Below are positions 1 through 5,254 of a DNA stretch of 5,991 nucleotides, piece after piece. The stretch's first letter is position 1; the number at the start of each line of letters is the position of its first letter. The notes under the pieces are model-generated. The model saw only the letters and a list, made by a program, of their open reading frames with translations, was not told the DNA's origin and made no database searches. The stretch is from Caldilineales bacterium (GTDB lineage: Bacteria; Chloroflexota; Anaerolineae; JAAEKA01), in assembly GCA_021463315.1 (NCBI GenBank), contig JAJTXO010000265.1:1-5991 (forward strand). The letters are read 5' to 3'. Position numbers and translations under genes: made by a program.

Positions 1-331
1 TGGCCGCGGCCAGCAGGTTGAGCGTGCCGCCCACATTGACCTCGCGGGCAAAATCGGGCTGCTCCTCGCTGCCCACGCCGGTCATGGACAGGTTCGGAAT
101 GACAAAGGCCAGGTGGATGATGGCCTCCTGGCCCTGCACGGCCCGCGCCACATCGCCTGGCTGGCGCAGATCGCCCCAGACTGTGTCGAAGCGGCCGGCC
201 ATCTGCTTGGCCCGCCGCTGGTTCTCCTTGGTCGCGACATCGAAGCAACGCACCGTGTGCCCGTGCGCCAGCAGCTCGCGCAGGGTTTGCAGCCCGATGT
301 TGCCAAACGCGCCGGTAAGAAGGACTTTCAT
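1..331 (-). CDS. NAD(P)-dependent epimerase/dehydratase-like protein, N-terminal part (cut by left edge)
   Basis: The first 110 residues of an SDR-type sugar epimerase/dehydratase or NmrA-like protein can be read; the rest lies beyond the left edge. It opens with a Rossmann nucleotide-binding loop, TGAFGNIG (G7, G10, G13). Asp31 ends the second strand (VRCFD), which favours NAD(H) over NADP(H). Asp54-Leu55 (WGDLR) fits the adenine-contacting position, and HLAF (73-76) is the usual strand-4 motif before the active-site half. The later EVNVGGTLNLL segment is typical of extended SDRs. The catalytic Tyr-x3-Lys would lie outside the window, so substrate and reaction cannot be named. The start is supported by AGGAG (338-342 on the plus strand) six bases upstream. 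It follows the TetR gene after 12 bases, so the two are probably co-transcribed. The family call is strong and the specific function unknown. Confidence 0.88.
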   Translation of the reverse strand, partial: MKVLLTGAFGNIGLQTLRELLAHGHTVRCFDVATKENQRRAKQMAGRFDTVWGDLRQPGDVARAVQGQEAIIHLAFVIPNLSMTGVGSEEQPDFAREVNVGGTLNLLAAA

Positions 332-343
332 GTTTTTCTCCTG

Positions 344-940
344 TCATCCATCGCTTTGGTTGAGCAAGCCGTGCAGCAGCAGATCGAGCCCCGCCTGGGC
401 TGACTGCTGCCAATCGTTGCCGGTGGGGTCCAGGGCGCTCTGCAGCACCATGCCCACGGCCAGGGAAACCAGCGCGCGCGCCGCCTGGCCAGGGTCGCAC
501 GGCCGCAGCGACCCCTCGGCGATGCCCTGCTCGATCAGTCCTGCCAGCAGGGCGTGGTAGCGCTCGAACGGCGCGGTGGCAGCCTGCCAAATGGCCTCAT
601 CGCGCGCGGCTTGACGCCAGAACTCCAGATACATGGTCAGCCGGCCGCGGGCGTCCTCGAAAACCTGCTGCAGCAGGCCCACCATGGCGTGCAGCGTCTC
701 CAGCGGCGTGGTCGCCTCTACGGCTGCTCGGCTGTCCAGCGCGGCCAGCCACTGATCCAGCAAGGCCACAAAGAGCGCCTGCTTGCTGGCGAAGTGATAG
801 TAGAACGCGCCCTTGCTGACCCCGGCCCGCTGGCAGATCTCGGCCACGCTGGTCGCGTCATAGCCGCGTTCGCCGAAGCAGGCCAGCGCGGCCGTGAGGA
901 GATGGGTTCGTGTCTCTTCGCTGCGCAGTTGTGTCGCCAT
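344..940 (-). CDS. TetR/AcrR-family transcriptional repressor
   Basis: This 198-residue protein has the normal TetR length. The N-terminal DNA-binding domain spans about residues 7-55, with the helix-turn-helix in TSVAEICQRAGVSKGAFYYHF (30-50); the GAFYYHF recognition helix and following SKQALF are family hallmarks. Residues 60-198 form an all-helical ligand-binding and dimerisation domain, which varies too much to predict the effector. The frame stays open upstream to 1177, but the start at 940 is preferred: the protein then begins just before the conserved first helix, GAGG (946-949) sits five bases upstream, and a promoter with operator lies just beyond. A longer start would swallow that promoter. 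The gene probably represses itself and the epimerase gene downstream. Whether it also controls the divergent crotonase gene is inference. Confidence 0.93.
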   Translation of the reverse strand: MATQLRSEETRTHLLTAALACFGERGYDATSVAEICQRAGVSKGAFYYHFASKQALFVALLDQWLAALDSRAAVEATTPLETLHAMVGLLQQVFEDARGRLTMYLEFWRQAARDEAIWQAATAPFERYHALLAGLIEQGIAEGSLRPCDPGQAARALVSLAVGMVLQSALDPTGNDWQQSAQAGLDLLLHGLLNQSDG

Positions 941-956
941 GAATACCTCAAAACAT

Positions 957-970
957 ACCAACCGGTCGGT
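957..970. promoter_or_regulatory. Putative TetR operator (14-bp near-palindrome)
   Basis: ACCAACCGGTCGGT is symmetric around the central CCGG (962-965), with one mismatched pair (12 of 14 positions agree with the reverse complement). It resembles the ACCGACCGGT-type half-sites often bound by TetR/AcrR regulators. It sits 17 bases upstream of the TetR start codon, covering the expected +1 just downstream of the -10 box, where a bound dimer would block transcription. Binding by the adjacent regulator is inferred. Confidence 0.65.
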
Positions 971-973
971 TTT

Positions 974-1002
974 ATTGTAGTCAAGCAAGGGCCGCGCGCC
1001 AA
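974..1002 (-). promoter_or_regulatory. Promoter of the TetR-epimerase operon
   Basis: Read on the minus strand, TTGGCG (997-1002) and TACAAT (974-979) are separated by exactly 17 bases. The -10 matches sigma-70 consensus at 5 of 6 positions and the -35 at 4 of 6. The predicted start near 967 falls inside the palindromic operator and gives a leader of roughly 27 bases before the TetR ATG. Confidence 0.65.
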
Positions 1003-1071
1003 ATCGCGCAGGGCCGTTGGTGGAGCAGGCCACCGCAGCGAAACCAGTGGCCGCACACGGCGCGACAGGCA

Positions 1072-1100
1072 TTGACACAACGCGGCAAAGGCAGTACCAT
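1072..1100 (+). promoter_or_regulatory. Promoter of the crotonase-family gene
   Basis: A perfect TTGACA -35 (1072-1077) is followed after 17 bases by TACCAT (1095-1100, 4 of 6 matches). Transcription would begin near 1107, about 100 bases before the gene. No copy of the TetR palindrome is visible at this promoter, so co-regulation with the divergent operon is not shown by the sequence. Confidence 0.55.
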
Positions 1101-1191
1101 GGGACAGCAACGGGCGCCCTTCCTGGATCGTCCTGCAACCCCCTCGCCCGCAGTGGGCCTGACCCTGGCCCGCTCACGGATCAGAGAAGAT

Positions 1192-1195
1192 GGAG
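1192..1195 (+). promoter_or_regulatory. Ribosome binding site deciding the crotonase start
   Basis: GGAG ends nine bases before the ATG at 1205. The alternative in-frame ATG at 1190 overlaps this motif and has only a weak purine stretch in front of it. The 1205 start is therefore preferred, although the difference is only five residues. Confidence 0.6.
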
Positions 1196-1204
1196 AATCG
1201 CACC

Positions 1205-1987
1205 ATGTCCCAACAGATCCATACTACCACCCACGGCCCGGTTGTGCGCATCCAGATCAACCGGCCGGAGAAGAAAAACGCGCTGACCCTGGCTATGTAC
1301 GACGCCATGACGGAGGCGCTGCTGGCGGCCGAGGCCGACCCGGCTGTGCGGGTGATCCTCTTCGCCGGCGCGAGCAACTGTTTCACTGCCGGCAACGACC
1401 TGGGCGACTTCCTCAACAGCCCGCCCAGCAGCGAGGACAGCCCCGTCTTCTGCTTCCTCAAGGCCCTGACCGCGGCCGAGAAGCCGGTGCTGGCGGCCGT
1501 GCATGGCGTGGCCGTGGGCATCGGAACGACCATGCTGCTGCACTGCGACCTGGCCTGGGCCGGCCCCAGCGCGCGCTTCCAGCTCCCCTTCGTCAACCTG
1601 GGACTGACCCCCGAGGCCGCGTCCAGCCTGATTCTCCCCCAGTTGATGGGCCATCGCCGCGCGGCCGAGCTGCTGCTGTTGGGCGAGACCTTCGACGCGG
1701 AGGCCGCGCTGGCCGTGGGGCTGGTCAACGGGCTGCGCGCCGACAGCGAGCTGGACGACTACGCGCTGCGCAAGGCCGAGGCGCTGGCTGCCAAGCCGCC
1801 CACCGCCGTGCGGCTGACGAAGATGTTGATGAAACGCTGGCCGACCGAGGCCATCCGCCAGACCATGAGTCAGGAAGGGGAGATCTTCATCGCGCGCCTG
1901 GCCTCCCCGGAAGCCCGCGAGGCCATGACCGCCTTCTTCGAGCGCCGGCAGCCGGACTTCTCGCAGGTGGTGGACGATGTGCTTTGA
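1205..1987 (+). CDS. Crotonase-family enoyl-CoA isomerase/hydratase (ECI2-like)
   Basis: This 260-residue protein has the usual length of a single-domain crotonase, acting on acyl-CoA thioesters in fatty-acid or related degradation. INRPEKKNAL (18-27) is the family N-terminal motif. The oxyanion-hole segments are FTAGNDL (60-66) and HGVAVGIG (100-107). The two glutamates needed for classical hydration are absent: the equivalents are Thr109 (in GIGTT, usually GGCE) and Phe129 (in LPF, usually QPE). Glu137, in TPEAASS, matches the catalytic glutamate position of delta3,delta2-enoyl-CoA isomerases of the ECI2/PECI type, whose surroundings (GPAVGI, TPF, SPEGCSS) closely resemble this protein. The isomerase reading, moving a cis-3 or trans-3 double bond to trans-2, is therefore favoured. 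Crotonase subfamilies are hard to separate by eye. The gene stands alone and diverges from the TetR operon. Confidence 0.9.
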   Translation: MSQQIHTTTHGPVVRIQINRPEKKNALTLAMYDAMTEALLAAEADPAVRVILFAGASNCFTAGNDLGDFLNSPPSSEDSPVFCFLKALTAAEKPVLAAVHGVAVGIGTTMLLHCDLAWAGPSARFQLPFVNLGLTPEAASSLILPQLMGHRRAAELLLLGETFDAEAALAVGLVNGLRADSELDDYALRKAEALAAKPPTAVRLTKMLMKRWPTEAIRQTMSQEGEIFIARLASPEAREAMTAFFERRQPDFSQVVDDVL

Positions 1988-2004
1988 CGATTCAGAGGTA
2001 TCCA

Positions 2005-2106
2005 ATGACGGCGCTTGTCGCCGCCCTCAGGCCCTTGCACGGTATGAGCGTGGCGGAATTGTCTGATCGACCACGAAATATACGGGTTGCAGAGCTTCAG
2101 CGATAA
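2005..2106 (+). CDS. Possible small ORF of 33 codons, unknown function
   Basis: A short frame begins 17 bases after the crotonase stop, with GAGG (1995-1998) six bases before its ATG and a TAA stop. The product starts MTALVAALRPLHG and ends in a charged, arginine-rich part (DRPRNIRVAELQR). I recognise no family and see no signal peptide. The well-placed ribosome binding site is the only positive evidence. A short chance frame or a gene remnant is at least as likely. Confidence 0.22.
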   Translation: MTALVAALRPLHGMSVAELSDRPRNIRVAELQR

Positions 2107-2144
2107 CAGGTTCTATCCGTTGAGATATGCCGTGGACGAATCGT

Positions 2145-2173
2145 TTGACCGTTTTGTATGACAATGCTACAAT
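2145..2173 (+). promoter_or_regulatory. Strong extended -10 promoter of the unknown protein/C39 peptidase operon
   Basis: TTGACC (2145-2150) and TACAAT (2168-2173) are 17 bases apart; each matches consensus at 5 of 6 positions. TGC directly before the -10 gives an extended -10 element. Transcription should begin near 2179-2181, about 70 bases before the 123-residue gene. This is the best promoter in the window by eye. Confidence 0.75.
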
Positions 2174-2178
2174 ACCCT

Positions 2179-2241
2179 ATGTCGGACAACCTTCAGGACT
2201 ATGCTGGTTATGACCTACAGACTGCGTTCAAAGGCAGGTGA
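2179..2241 (+). CDS. Possible 20-codon leader ORF, perhaps leaderless
   Basis: MSDNLQDYAGYDLQTAFKGR is encoded between the promoter and the next gene. Its ATG lies only five bases after the -10 box, at or near the expected transcription start, so translation would have to be leaderless. Its TGA (2239-2241) falls inside the Shine-Dalgarno stretch of the next gene and ends nine bases before that gene's ATG, the layout expected of a coupled leader peptide. It could equally be chance in a 70-base untranslated leader. The peptide matches nothing I recognise. Confidence 0.25.
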   Translation: MSDNLQDYAGYDLQTAFKGR

Positions 2242-2250
2242 GGACGGCAC

Positions 2251-2622
2251 ATGGCGACGACTTTGAGCATGCCCGGTGTTTCGATGTTTCCTGATAGCCG
2301 AGTCGTCGTGCGCTTTGAGATCAGCGCCGATGTCAATGTGACGGCATATTCCGCTCGCCAGCGGGCCAATCGCTTCCTGATCGCACAGATCGGCGATCAG
2401 TTAGGCGCCCTGGAGCCGGAACTGGTCGTTGGCGTCGCCATTCAGTGGCGTGTACCGGTTCAATTTGCCCCATCACGCCTCGGCCCCCTGGGCATTGTGG
2501 GTCATCTCTTGGTGGACGCCCAGACCGGCGAGGTATCGATCGCAGACGGCCGAATGCGTGAGGATTTGGCAGCGGGCGCGGAGTTACTATATGAACGTGC
2601 CACACTTCCAGCAGGAGCGTGA
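2251..2622 (+). CDS. Unknown 123-residue protein, PepSY/propeptide-like, paired with the C39 peptidase
   Basis: I do not recognise a defined family. What can be seen is a compact alpha/beta protein without signal peptide or membrane segment. Beta strand VVVRFEI (18-24) is followed by a helix with SARQRANRFL (34-43), a strand with LVVGVAIQWRVPV (58-70), a strand ending in VDAQTGEVSI (88-97) and a C-terminal helix (about 101-116). A W-x-V-P-V strand followed by a VDAxTGEV hairpin recalls PepSY and peptidase-propeptide domains, which inhibit or assist folding of neighbouring proteases. The start is supported by AGGTGAGG (2236-2243) seven bases upstream. The gene overlaps the peptidase gene by 32 bases, so the two are almost certainly co-expressed. 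A role as inhibitor or chaperone of that peptidase is inference. GC is visibly lower than in the flanking genes. Confidence 0.8.
   Translation: MATTLSMPGVSMFPDSRVVVRFEISADVNVTAYSARQRANRFLIAQIGDQLGALEPELVVGVAIQWRVPVQFAPSRLGPLGIVGHLLVDAQTGEVSIADGRMREDLAAGAELLYERATLPAGA
2580..2583 (+). promoter_or_regulatory. Ribosome binding site deciding the C39-like peptidase start
   Basis: GGAG lies seven bases before the ATG at 2591, inside the end of the preceding gene. It supports a 32-base overlap rather than the upstream in-frame ATG at 2429, which would add 54 residues that merely read through the preceding gene in another frame. Confidence 0.7.
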
Positions 2623-3043
2623 GTATAGTTGCCTGGCGGCCTGTGTGCGCATGGTGTTAGCCTTTCACGGTGACTATCGCTCTGAGGATGACCTGCGCCG
2701 ATTGCTCAAGACCCGTGTTGCTGGCACCAGTCCGGCCAACCTCATGCTGAACCTGCCCGGCATCGGCTTCGATGTCTCGGTTTTCGATGGCTTCCAGACC
2801 ATCCTACGCCAACACGTCTCTGAAGGCACTCCTTGCATTGTTCACCTTTGGACTGAGCCGCTGCCATATTGGCAGGATGCAGTAGTTCACGCAGTCGTCG
2901 TGACAGATATCACCGAAGACACTGTCGTGCTTAACGATCCTGTGCAGGCGACGCCCGCAATTCCGGTTCCCCTGGACGCTTTTCTACAGGCCTGGGCAGC
3001 AACAGATCACACCCTCATACTGATTACATCACACGAGCGTTGA
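2591..3043 (+). CDS. C39-like (papain-fold) cysteine peptidase
   Basis: This 150-residue protein has the size of one bare C39-type peptidase domain. All expected active-site positions are visible. Gln8 lies six residues before Cys14 (oxyanion-hole Gln and nucleophile in QEREYSCLAACVRMVLAFHG). His100 follows a hydrophobic strand (VVHAVVVTDI), and Asp116 sits in VVLNDP, the typical strand-turn after the histidine. The usual Cys-Gly is Cys-Leu here, a mild departure. C39 domains normally cut double-glycine leader peptides while fused to ABC transporters; this one has no transmembrane or ATP-binding part and no signal peptide, so it is probably cytoplasmic with another substrate. Stand-alone members are often annotated only as papain-like or C39-like. 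It overlaps the preceding small gene and is probably translationally coupled to it. The downstream terminator faces the other way, and I see no plus-strand terminator. Confidence 0.85.
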   Translation: MNVPHFQQEREYSCLAACVRMVLAFHGDYRSEDDLRRLLKTRVAGTSPANLMLNLPGIGFDVSVFDGFQTILRQHVSEGTPCIVHLWTEPLPYWQDAVVHAVVVTDITEDTVVLNDPVQATPAIPVPLDAFLQAWAATDHTLILITSHER

Positions 3044-3179
3044 CCGTCGTTATCGTCGCGCCACGATCACTCCACTAAACATGAACCGCCCCGTTGCTGA
3101 GGCCCTGGGTTTCGTACTCCGGCTAGTCACTGAGATAATCCAGAAAGTATTCCTGATCTTGCCAGTACGCACACCCGCC

Positions 3180-3220
3180 AAAAAAACAATGCCCTGACCT
3201 GTGAACTGGTCAGGGCATTG
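3180..3220 (-). terminator. Intrinsic terminator of the ABC transporter operon
   Basis: A perfect 13-bp inverted repeat (CAATGCCCTGACC at 3187-3199, its complement at 3208-3220) encloses an 8-base loop. On the minus strand it is followed immediately by seven Ts (3180-3186). It begins 21 bases after the ABC gene's stop codon. On the plus strand no T-run follows the hairpin, so it should act mainly on minus-strand transcripts, although the hairpin could still protect the 3' end of convergent mRNA. Confidence 0.93.
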
Positions 3221-3241
3221 TCTGTGGACCTGTGAAACGCT

Positions 3242-5254
3242 TTACGCCGGCGCGGCCGCCATCTGCTTGTAGCCATTGCCATTGGGCGATGACGGCGCCG
3301 GCGCGGCCAGGGCGTCGATCTCGGCCTGGCGGCGGAACTGGCTCATGTAGAGCTCGTGGTAGAAGCCATGCTGCGCCAGCAGCTCCTCGTGCCGGCCGCG
3401 CTCCACGATCTGCCCCTGATCCAGCACCAACACCTCGTCGGCGTTGCGGATGGTGCTCAGCCGGTGGGCGATGACGAAGCTGGTGCGGTCTTTGAGCAGC
3501 TCGTTCAGCGCCTTCTGGATCAGCCGCTCGGTGCGGGTGTCCACGCTGGAGGTGGCTTCGTCCAGGATCAGGATGCGCGGATTGGCCAGCGCGGCGCGGG
3601 CGATGCTGATCAACTGGCGCTGGCCCTGGCTCAGGCCGCCGCCCCGCTCGCCCAACACCGTGTTGTAGCCATCGGGCAGGCGGTCGACGAAGGTGTCCAC
3701 GCTGGCCAGCCTGGCCGCGGCGATTACCTCCTCATCGGTGGCGTCGAGCCGGCCGAAGCGGATATTCTCCATCACCGAGGTGCTGAACAGGAAGGAATCC
3801 TGCAGGACGATGCCGATCTGCTGGCGCAGCGACTCGGCCGTCACGGCGCGCACGTCGATGCCGTCGATCAGCAGCGCGCCGCTGGTCACGTCCCAGAAGC
3901 GGGGGATCAGGTTGATGACGGTGGTCTTGCCCGCGCCGGTGGGGCCGACGATGGCGATGGTCTTGCCGGGCTCGGCCGTGAAGCTGATGCCGTTCAGCAC
4001 CGACACATCCTTCTTGTACTCCGCGCGGACATCCTGGAACTCGACCTTGCCGACGATGGGAGGCATGGGCTGGGCATTGGGCGCGTCCTGCACCGAGGGA
4101 ATCTCGTCCATCAGGCCGAAGATGCGCTCCATGCCGGCCAGCGCGTTCTGAATGTTGGTCCACAACAGCGCGATCTGCTGGATCGGCTGGTTGAAGCGCT
4201 GCACGTAGGTGATGAAGGTGATCACCAGGCCGACGGAGATGGTCGCGCCGAACAGGGTTTGGTTGCGCAGCAGCGCAATGCCGCCGACGCAGGCCACGAT
4301 AGCCAGCGCGGCGTAGCCCAGCGCCTCCAGCGACGGCGCCAGCGCGCTGGTATAGCTCACAGCCTTGATGTTGGCGTCGCGGTTGGCCGCGTTGGTCACC
4401 ATGAACTGTTGGATATTCTCATCCTCGCGGCCGAAGGCCTGCACCTCGCGCACGGCCGCAATGCTCTCCTGCAGTTCGGCGTTGACGTTGCCCAGGTCCT
4501 CGCGCGCCCGGCGAAAGGCCTTGCGCGCCTGGCCGGAAAGCCAGAAGGTCACCAGCAACATCGCTGGCACGGCCACCAGGCTGATCAGTGCATAGGGCAC
4601 GCTCAACGTCAACATGCTGTAGCCGACCCAGACCAGCAGCAGGATGCCGCCCAACACCTGAAGCAGTGCGAAGTTGATGGCCTGCGAGATGATCTCGGTG
4701 TCGTTGGTGATGCGGCTCATCAGGTCGCCAGCCTCGTGCTCGGTGTAGAAGCCCAGCGAAAGCTGGTGCATGTGGCCAAACAGTTGTTCGCGCAGGTTGC
4801 GCAGCACGTGCTGGCCCGACCAGGTCATCAGAAAGAACTGCACGCCGGTCGAGAGCGAGATGAAGACGTACAGCCCCAGGATGATCAGCGACATGCGGCC
4901 CAGGCCGGCCAGCCGCTGCTCCACGGTCAGCCGTGTGGGGTCGCTCTCCAGGGTGCAGTTCTGTTGGCCCGCCTGCTGCATGTTGCTTAGAAAGGAGGGC
5001 ATAGCCGCGCCGGCCGGATCGCCGGTCGTCGCCGGAGAGACAGTCACCAGGTAGCAGTCCACCGTCGAACCCAGCAGCTCGGGGATCTTGACCTGCGCCC
5101 AGGTCGAGCTGATCAGCAGCGTGGCGACGATCAGCAGCACCCACCAATAAGGTTTGAAGTAGCCGGCCAGACGCCCCAGAGTCTGGCGCGTGTTGCTCGG
5201 CTTGATGTTATCCTGGGCCATCAAACGGCCCATTCCACTGGCTCCACCATGCAT
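3242..5254 (-). CDS. ABC exporter half-transporter (BmrD/TM288-like subunit)
   Basis: This complete 670-residue fused membrane/ATPase protein is one half of a heterodimeric type IV ABC exporter (multidrug or lipid type). Membrane segments lie near 36-54, 119-142, 191-213, 219-240, 311-329 and 335-352. The ATPase domain starts near 403: A-loop Tyr413, Walker A GPTGAGKTT (437-445), Q-loop Gln485, signature LSQGQ (541-545, instead of LSGGQ), Walker B ILILDE with catalytic Glu566, D-loop SSVD (569-572) and H-loop His597. The altered signature with intact Walker B and H-loop is the pattern of the TM288/BmrD-type subunit. The TM1-TM2 loop is unusually long (about 55-118) and holds Cys67 and Cys100. 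The C-terminal tail after 645 is Ala/Pro-rich. The start overlaps the upstream subunit's stop by one base. The cargo is not predictable; multidrug export is the common annotation. Confidence 0.95.
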   Translation of the reverse strand: MHGGASGMGRLMAQDNIKPSNTRQTLGRLAGYFKPYWWVLLIVATLLISSTWAQVKIPELLGSTVDCYLVTVSPATTGDPAGAAMPSFLSNMQQAGQQNCTLESDPTRLTVEQRLAGLGRMSLIILGLYVFISLSTGVQFFLMTWSGQHVLRNLREQLFGHMHQLSLGFYTEHEAGDLMSRITNDTEIISQAINFALLQVLGGILLLVWVGYSMLTLSVPYALISLVAVPAMLLVTFWLSGQARKAFRRAREDLGNVNAELQESIAAVREVQAFGREDENIQQFMVTNAANRDANIKAVSYTSALAPSLEALGYAALAIVACVGGIALLRNQTLFGATISVGLVITFITYVQRFNQPIQQIALLWTNIQNALAGMERIFGLMDEIPSVQDAPNAQPMPPIVGKVEFQDVRAEYKKDVSVLNGISFTAEPGKTIAIVGPTGAGKTTVINLIPRFWDVTSGALLIDGIDVRAVTAESLRQQIGIVLQDSFLFSTSVMENIRFGRLDATDEEVIAAARLASVDTFVDRLPDGYNTVLGERGGGLSQGQRQLISIARAALANPRILILDEATSSVDTRTERLIQKALNELLKDRTSFVIAHRLSTIRNADEVLVLDQGQIVERGRHEELLAQHGFYHELYMSQFRRQAEIDALAAPAPSSPNGNGYKQMAAAPA

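Noticed and set aside
941..1177. N-terminal extension of the TetR protein to an upstream ATG at 1177
   Set aside because: The added 79 residues have no TetR-like content and would cover the promoter and operator. The 940 start has a ribosome binding site and gives the normal family length.
1257..1268. Second possible TetR site resembling CAACCGG inside the start of the crotonase gene
   Set aside because: The match is partial and is explained by the codons for the conserved NRPE motif. The symmetric second half is missing.
1072..2106. A 344-codon plus-strand frame overlapping the crotonase gene in another frame
   Set aside because: The translation is Arg/Gly/Pro-rich nonsense typical of out-of-frame GC-rich DNA, while the overlapping frame has clear crotonase motifs. 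Only its last 33 codons, outside the crotonase gene, are kept as a doubtful small ORF.
2429..2590. Upstream start for the C39-like peptidase
   Set aside because: The extra 54 residues overlap the 123-residue gene out of frame, look unlike a domain or signal peptide, and the 2591 start has its own well-spaced GGAG.
3052..3067. Small hairpin ATCGT/ACGAT just after the peptidase gene
   Set aside because: The stem is only 5 bp and no T-run follows, so it does not support a terminator call.
3196..3236. Direct repeat GACCTGTGAA at 3196-3205 and 3227-3236
   Set aside because: There are only two 10-base copies, one lying inside the terminator stem and loop. There is no third copy or associated gene, so chance or a small local duplication explains it.
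3356..4990. A 544-codon open frame on the plus strand opposite the ABC transporter gene
   Set aside because: It is the antisense shadow of a GC-rich gene. The translation is an Ala/Gly/Asp/His/Gln-rich mix without any domain motif, whereas the minus strand encodes all ABC motifs.
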